From: Thermalbibacter longus
Lineage (GTDB): Bacteria > Chloroflexota > Chloroflexia > Thermomicrobiales > Thermomicrobiaceae
Length of the DNA stretch: 64,000 nt
Reading direction: 5' to 3'
NCBI RefSeq assembly: GCF_023806485.1
Contig: NZ_JAMSLR010000005.1
Location: forward strand, 157,976-221,975
The notes under the pieces are model-generated. The model saw only the letters and a program-made list of their open reading frames with translations. It was not told where the DNA came from and searched no databases. Positions 60,062-64,000 of this stretch are shown in pieces. Both the position numbers and the translations under genes were made by a program. Positions within the stretch are counted from its first letter, which is position 1. Every line of letters starts with the position of its first letter.

Positions 60062-61285
60062 ATGGACGTGGACGGAACATCTCCAGGCTCCCTCCCAGAA
60101 CCAGCACCACTCAGGCGTCTCACCCCTCGCGAGATCCGGCGGGCCCGGCGAGAGGGGCGCGGGGCCCTGTCCCAACCGGAAACGGCAGTGCAGCCGCCAG
60201 CCGAGGCGCTCGTTTACCCGGAGGAGCAGCCTGTCGCGCCGCCGGCCAGGCCAAGGTGGCGCCGCCCGGCCCGCTGGGCCGTGGCGGTCGTCTCGCTTCT
60301 GATCGCCGGTGGCCTGGCGGCCTACCTCATCCCGATCCTGCTAGCGGCGCACCGGGCCTATGGCGAGGTCTTCGTCACGCCGGTGCCACGGCCGACGGTG
60401 GTAATCAACCCCCAGGGGACTCCAGAGCTGGTGCTCGAGACACCTGAACCCCATGAACCGACGCCCACCCCGCTCCCGAGCTGGGACGGCACGGAGCGCA
60501 TCAACATCCTGCTCCTCGGTGTCGACACGACACCGGAACGAGTCGCTCAAGGCGACCCCCCGCGTTCCGATACGATGATCCTCGTCTCGATCGATCCGGT
60601 GACCCGGCAAGTCGGCATGCTGCCCATCCCCCGGGATTTGCTGGTGAGGATCCCTGGCTACGGTGACGACAAGATCAACGCGGCGTACGCCTACGGCGCA
60701 CTGTCCGAGTTCACCGGGCCCGGGTTAGTCCGGGCGACTATCGAATACAACTTCGGCATCCCCGTCCACTACTTCGCCGAGGTGGACTTCCAGGGCTTCA
60801 TCAGGATCGTCGATACGCTCGGGGGTGTGACGGTCGACGTGCCCGCTCCGATCAAGGACGATGAGCACCCGGCTGAGGGTTTCAACTACACCCGGCTCTA
60901 TTTCCCGACAGGTCTCCAGCACATGGATGGCCGTACCGCGCTGCGCTACGTCCGCACCCGGCACGACGACAACGACTTCGCCCGCGGTGCCCGCCAGCAG
61001 CAGGTGCTCGAGGCGCTCAGGGAGCAGGCGATCCAGCTCGAGCTGCTCGCCAGGGCCTCTGAATTGATCGATGAGCTGGGCGGCACGGTTCGCACCGACC
61101 TCCGGCCCCGCGACGTGCTCGCGCTGGCCCGGCTCGGGGTGGAGATCGACAAGGACGACATCCACTCGTACAGCCTGCAGGGTGCCGTGAGCGATTACTG
61201 GGCACCGAACGGAGCCTTCTACCTGGTCGCGAACTGGCCTGCCGTCCGCCAGATCGTGGCTGAAATGACGGTGTCTCCACAGTAG
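60062..61285 (+). CDS. LytR-CpsA-Psr (LCP) family protein
   Basis: Cell-envelope protein of 407 residues. A basic, Pro-rich cytoplasmic N-terminus (about 75 residues) precedes one membrane helix (WAVAVVSLLIAGGLAAYLIP), a Pro/Thr-rich linker, and the LCP domain: INILLLGVDTTPE, RSDTMILVSIDPVTRQVGML, IPRDLLVRIPGYGDDKINAA, ALRYVRTRHDDNDFARGARQ, all with the conserved Asp and Arg residues. LCP enzymes transfer polyprenyl-phosphate-linked polymers to peptidoglycan or other acceptors. A -10-like TATACT lies at 60005-60010. The next gene encodes a GerMN/Gmad2 lipoprotein, starting 170 bases later. Confidence 0.93.
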   Translation: MDVDGTSPGSLPEPAPLRRLTPREIRRARREGRGALSQPETAVQPPAEALVYPEEQPVAPPARPRWRRPARWAVAVVSLLIAGGLAAYLIPILLAAHRAYGEVFVTPVPRPTVVINPQGTPELVLETPEPHEPTPTPLPSWDGTERINILLLGVDTTPERVAQGDPPRSDTMILVSIDPVTRQVGMLPIPRDLLVRIPGYGDDKINAAYAYGALSEFTGPGLVRATIEYNFGIPVHYFAEVDFQGFIRIVDTLGGVTVDVPAPIKDDEHPAEGFNYTRLYFPTGLQHMDGRTALRYVRTRHDDNDFARGARQQQVLEALREQAIQLELLARASELIDELGGTVRTDLRPRDVLALARLGVEIDKDDIHSYSLQGAVSDYWAPNGAFYLVANWPAVRQIVAEMTVSPQ

Positions 61286-61454
61286 ACTCGGAGTGGGTGG
61301 CGGAACTGGCGAGGCCGCGCGCTCGTTAAGAGAGGTAGTTGCCTGGTATTCAGGCTGTGCCCGGTCGCCGGGCAGGCGACTCGCGGCCGCCTGCCCCTGC
61401 GAGTCCCGTGTAACCGTTGTCTGCCGCCCGAGGGGCAAAGAGCAGGAGGCATCC

Positions 61455-62393
61455 GTGCGCAAGCGTTCCCCTGGCATGGCCATACTCATCGCCGGGCTCG
61501 TCCTCGCTGGGCTCTTCAGTGCGTGCCGGAGTCCTGCCGGCTCCCCGACCAGCACAGCCGGCCCGGCTGCAACCCCAGCAACCACAACCGGGCCGGCGTC
61601 GCAACCAGGGACGATCCCGGCTGTAGGCTCGACCCCTCCCACCGTGGCAGCCAGCCCGACGCCGACCACCGGTGTCCAGGAGGTCGATGTCTCGGTCTAT
61701 TTCATGCGTGGCGATCACCTGGCAGCCGCACGCCGCGCCATCCCGCGGACACCGCAGATCGGCAGGGCAGCACTGGAGGCGCTGCTCGCCGGGCCAACGG
61801 CTGAAGAGCAGTCGATCGGCTTCACCAGCGCGATACCGCCGGGCACCCGGCTACGCGGGCTGAGCATCGAGAACGGCGTCGCGACGGTCGATCTCTCCGG
61901 GCACTTCGCCGAGGAGGGCGGCAGCCTCTCGATGGTGGCCCGTGTCGCCCAGGTTGTCTTCACCTTGACCCAGTTCCCGAGTGTCCAGGGAGTTCAATTC
62001 CAGCTCGATGGCCAGCCGGTGGAAGCGCTCGGTGGCGAAGGGCTGATGCTCGACCAGCCGGTCGGGCGAGACAGCTTCGAGGAGCTGCTTCCGGCAATCT
62101 TCGTCGAGTCACCGGCGCCCTTCGACGTCGTCTCCGGCCCGTTCCACCTGCAAGGCACCGCCAACACCTTCGAGGCTACATTTATGGTTCGGCTCACCGA
62201 CGCGAGCGGCGCGGTGCTGCTCGAGCAGCCGGTCATGGCGACCTCCGGCAGCGGCACGCGCGGCAGCTTCGATGTCACCCTCGACCTCGCCGTGCCGCGA
62301 GCTGGCCCCGGGACGCTGACCGTCTACGAGGCCTCGGCGCGTGACGGCTCGCCGGTTAATGTCGTCGAGATCCCGCTCAAGCTGGAGCAGTAG
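61455..62393 (+). CDS. GerMN and Gmad2 domain lipoprotein
   Basis: Exported lipoprotein of 312 residues. Signal MAILIAGLVLAGLFSAC with a lipobox at Cys near residue 25, then a Ser/Thr/Pro linker. A GerMN domain (QEVDVSVYFMRGDHLAAARR, ALEALLAGPTAEEQSIGFTS, IENGVATVDLSGHF, VARVAQVVFTLTQFPSVQGV) is followed by a Gmad2 beta-sandwich (IFVESPAPFDVVSGPFHLQG, ATFMVRLTDASGAVLL, GSFDVTLDLA, GTLTVYEASARDGSPVN). GerMN is known from spore germination proteins but is also common in non-sporulating bacteria. The GTG at 61455 has AGGAGG eight bases before. Role in envelope maintenance, with the LCP protein, is inferred. Confidence 0.9.
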   Translation: MRKRSPGMAILIAGLVLAGLFSACRSPAGSPTSTAGPAATPATTTGPASQPGTIPAVGSTPPTVAASPTPTTGVQEVDVSVYFMRGDHLAAARRAIPRTPQIGRAALEALLAGPTAEEQSIGFTSAIPPGTRLRGLSIENGVATVDLSGHFAEEGGSLSMVARVAQVVFTLTQFPSVQGVQFQLDGQPVEALGGEGLMLDQPVGRDSFEELLPAIFVESPAPFDVVSGPFHLQGTANTFEATFMVRLTDASGAVLLEQPVMATSGSGTRGSFDVTLDLAVPRAGPGTLTVYEASARDGSPVNVVEIPLKLEQ

Positions 62394-62515
62394 TGACTGC
62401 CGTGTGGGAAGGCAGTATGCTGGCACGTTCGCCTTGCCGGGCCTGCGAGCGGTCCCGGTGGAGAGGGTAGGGAAGCCCACTCTAGGCGTGGTTTCCAGGG
62501 AGGAGTCCGCCCTTG

Positions 62516-63307
62516 ATGGTGCGCGAGCGGGCAGTCGAGGTCAACGGCGTTCGAGTCTGGCTGGCGGAGGCCGGCCACCCAGCACGGTCACCCCTGCTCC
62601 TGCTGCACGGGCTCTACGACCGGTGGGAGAGCTGGGAGCCGGTGCTATCGGCGCTGGCGGAGCGCTTCTGGGTGCTCGCGCCCGACCTGCGCGGGCATGC
62701 GCGGAGCGATCGGCCTAGTACTGGCTACCGCCTGGCCGACTACGCCGCGGATGCCGCGGAGCTGCTGGAGTCGATCGTCGGCCGTTCGGCAAGCGTGGTC
62801 GGATTCTCGCTCGGGGCTCTGGTGGGAGTCGTTCTGGCCGGCACCCGTCCGGAGCTGGTCGAAGCCCTGGTGCTGGAAGATCCCCCGCTCGCGCCCTTCG
62901 GCGAGCCGGCCCGTGCCTGGTTGATGGCACTCCTGGAGGCGAAGCGCGGCGGCGCAGCCGCGGCCTACGAGCTGGCGCGCGATCTCCACCCCGAGCGCGA
63001 CGAGGCCGAGTGGCACCGGGAAGCTGCCTGGCTGTGCGACACGGCGGACGGCCCCTTCCTGGCACTGCTGGAGGGCGAGCACCAGCCAGACCCCTGGGCG
63101 CTGCTGCCGTCGATCACCTGTCCCACGCTCGTGCTTCAGGCAGACCCGCTCGCTGGTGGGGCGCTCGACGACGAGAGCGCGGCGCGAGCGCTGGCGGCAC
63201 TGCCGCGCGCTACGCTCGCGCGTTTCCCGGAGACCGGCCACGCGATCCACCGGGAGCGGCCAACCGAGTTCGTAGAGACGGTGCTGGCGTTCCTCGGGGA
63301 GCAGTGA
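62516..63307 (+). CDS. Alpha/beta hydrolase
   Basis: Alpha/beta-hydrolase-fold enzyme of 263 residues. Motifs: LLLLHGLYDRWESWEPVLSA (oxyanion region), APDLRGHARSDRP, nucleophile elbow VGFSLGALVGVVLA, acid in LQADPLAGG, and catalytic His in ETGHAIHRERP. Related in layout to MenH but without its Arg-rich lid, and not near men genes. Substrate unknown. The ATG at 62516 is preceded by GGGAGGAGTCCGCCC; a TTG directly before it is an alternative. Apparently transcribed alone between the lipoprotein and the purine permease. Confidence 0.88.
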   Translation: MVRERAVEVNGVRVWLAEAGHPARSPLLLLHGLYDRWESWEPVLSALAERFWVLAPDLRGHARSDRPSTGYRLADYAADAAELLESIVGRSASVVGFSLGALVGVVLAGTRPELVEALVLEDPPLAPFGEPARAWLMALLEAKRGGAAAAYELARDLHPERDEAEWHREAAWLCDTADGPFLALLEGEHQPDPWALLPSITCPTLVLQADPLAGGALDDESAARALAALPRATLARFPETGHAIHRERPTEFVETVLAFLGEQ

Positions 63308-63394
63308 ACGTATGCTGCCCCATTGCTCTCTGCGCGCGCTGCGATTAGACTCGGCAGTGTCGGGGTGATGCTGCTGGGGAACGGGGGCGTACGA

Positions 63395-64000
63395 ATGAGC
63401 GGACAGGCAGAGAGCTCACCGGTTCGCGGAGCACCGGCAGTGGAGGCAGAAGGCCTCCTCGATCGCGTCTTCCAGCTCCGCGCGCTCGGCACCGACCTGC
63501 GTACCGAGGTGATCGCCGGGCTCACGACCTTCATGGTCATGGCGTACATCATCTTCGTCAACCCGAGCATCCTGAGTACGCCTACGCCCCCGGACAGGCT
63601 GCCGGTCTCAGCGGTCACGACTTCGACAGCGCTCGTCGCCGGCATCATGACGATCGCGATGGGGCTAGCGACCAACCGGGCATACGCGATCGCCCCGGGG
63701 ATGGGTCTCAATGCGGTCGTTGCCTTCCAGCTCATGGGCGCGATGGGGCTGACGGCGGCCGAGGCGATGGGCGTGATCGTGGCCGAGGGGCTCATCATTA
63801 CGCTCCTCGTGCTCCTGGGTATCCGCCGCTACGTCATGACGGCGATCCCGCTGGAGCTCAAGCAAGCGATCTCTGTCGGGATCGGGCTGTTCATCCTCTT
63901 CATCGGGCTGGTGAACGGCGGTATCGTCGTTCCGGATCCGGCGACGCTCGTGCGGATGGGGGATCTGCGCGGCGTACCGGTCTTCGTGACCGTCGTCGGC
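63395..64000 (+). CDS. AzgA-type guanine/hypoxanthine/xanthine permease (3' truncated by window end)
   Basis: The frame starting at the ATG at 63395 stays open to the end of the window (202 codons). It encodes the N-terminal half of an NCS2 family, AzgA-like purine:proton symporter: TEVIAGLTTFMVMAYIIFVN then PSIL, TALVAGIMTIAMGLATNRAY, APGMGLNAVVAFQLMGAMGL, VAEGLIITLLVLLGIRRYVM, AIPLELKQAISVGIGLFILF, all family hallmarks. About four membrane segments are present. The upstream stretch has GGGGGCG as a weak ribosome binding site. The C-terminal half lies outside. Confidence 0.9.
   Translation, partial: MSGQAESSPVRGAPAVEAEGLLDRVFQLRALGTDLRTEVIAGLTTFMVMAYIIFVNPSILSTPTPPDRLPVSAVTTSTALVAGIMTIAMGLATNRAYAIAPGMGLNAVVAFQLMGAMGLTAAEAMGVIVAEGLIITLLVLLGIRRYVMTAIPLELKQAISVGIGLFILFIGLVNGGIVVPDPATLVRMGDLRGVPVFVTVVG

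Overview
The window is GC-rich, densely coded DNA from an aerobic, menaquinone-using heterotroph. The gene content (two dipeptide-type permease pairs, large secreted or cytosolic peptidases, split men clusters, a stand-alone 75-residue biotin carrier, a branched-chain-type 2-oxoacid dehydrogenase, LytR-CpsA-Psr protein, tandem ThyX-like protein) suggests a Chloroflexota member, perhaps of the Thermomicrobia. That placement is inference from content; there is no rRNA gene, and no tRNA or CRISPR array was seen.

Layout. 1-7053: end of a peptide-type ABC permease operon with a CapA-like protein, two unusual M28-like metallopeptidase homologues and an AroM-like protein. 7081-10296: small membrane proteins, a cation diffusion facilitator, a BrkB-type membrane protein and the remains of a trypsin-like protease. 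10307-11968: a double ThyX-like protein. 12536-20462: ArsR-type regulator with promoter and operator, then binding protein, two permeases, a beta-lactamase-fold hydrolase and an S9 peptidase, a peptide uptake and digestion unit without its ATPases. 20509-23003: DUF389 protein, an unknown protein and a NUDIX hydrolase. 23121-29341: a TetR gene behind a perfect 30-bp palindrome, then menF, menD, menH and a hotdog thioesterase, with solitary HicB and MNT genes between them. 29417-30997: biotin carrier and biotin carboxylase.

31070-35440 (minus strand): an envelope or redox cluster made of a Tat-exported protein rich in Cys and Trp, an unknown protein, a MauE-like membrane protein, an ECF sigma factor, its probable membrane-bound partner and a DUF4232 lipoprotein. 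Its upstream half is visibly AT-richer than the surroundings. 35947-44652: LuxR-type regulator without the receiver aspartate, then enoyl-CoA hydratase, carboxyltransferase and acyl-CoA dehydrogenase (minus strand) facing E1 alpha, E1 beta and E2 of a 2-oxoacid dehydrogenase (plus strand) behind a structured leader. Together with the biotin proteins these fit branched-chain amino acid or acyl-CoA breakdown.

44711-48826: an accessory patch with a REP/RAYT remnant, a one-chain restriction-modification enzyme and a broken MNT/HEPN toxin-antitoxin pair. 49259-55065: a glycolipid-binding-domain protein and the second men cluster (menB, menA, menC, a membrane protein, menE). 55209-56642: the most striking locus, a three-gene HicA, HicB, SecB-like unit with its own promoter and operator, which reads as a toxin-antitoxin-chaperone system. 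56764-64000: cyclase, orotate phosphoribosyltransferase, FolC, LCP protein, GerMN/Gmad2 lipoprotein, alpha/beta hydrolase, and the start of an AzgA-type purine permease cut by the window end.
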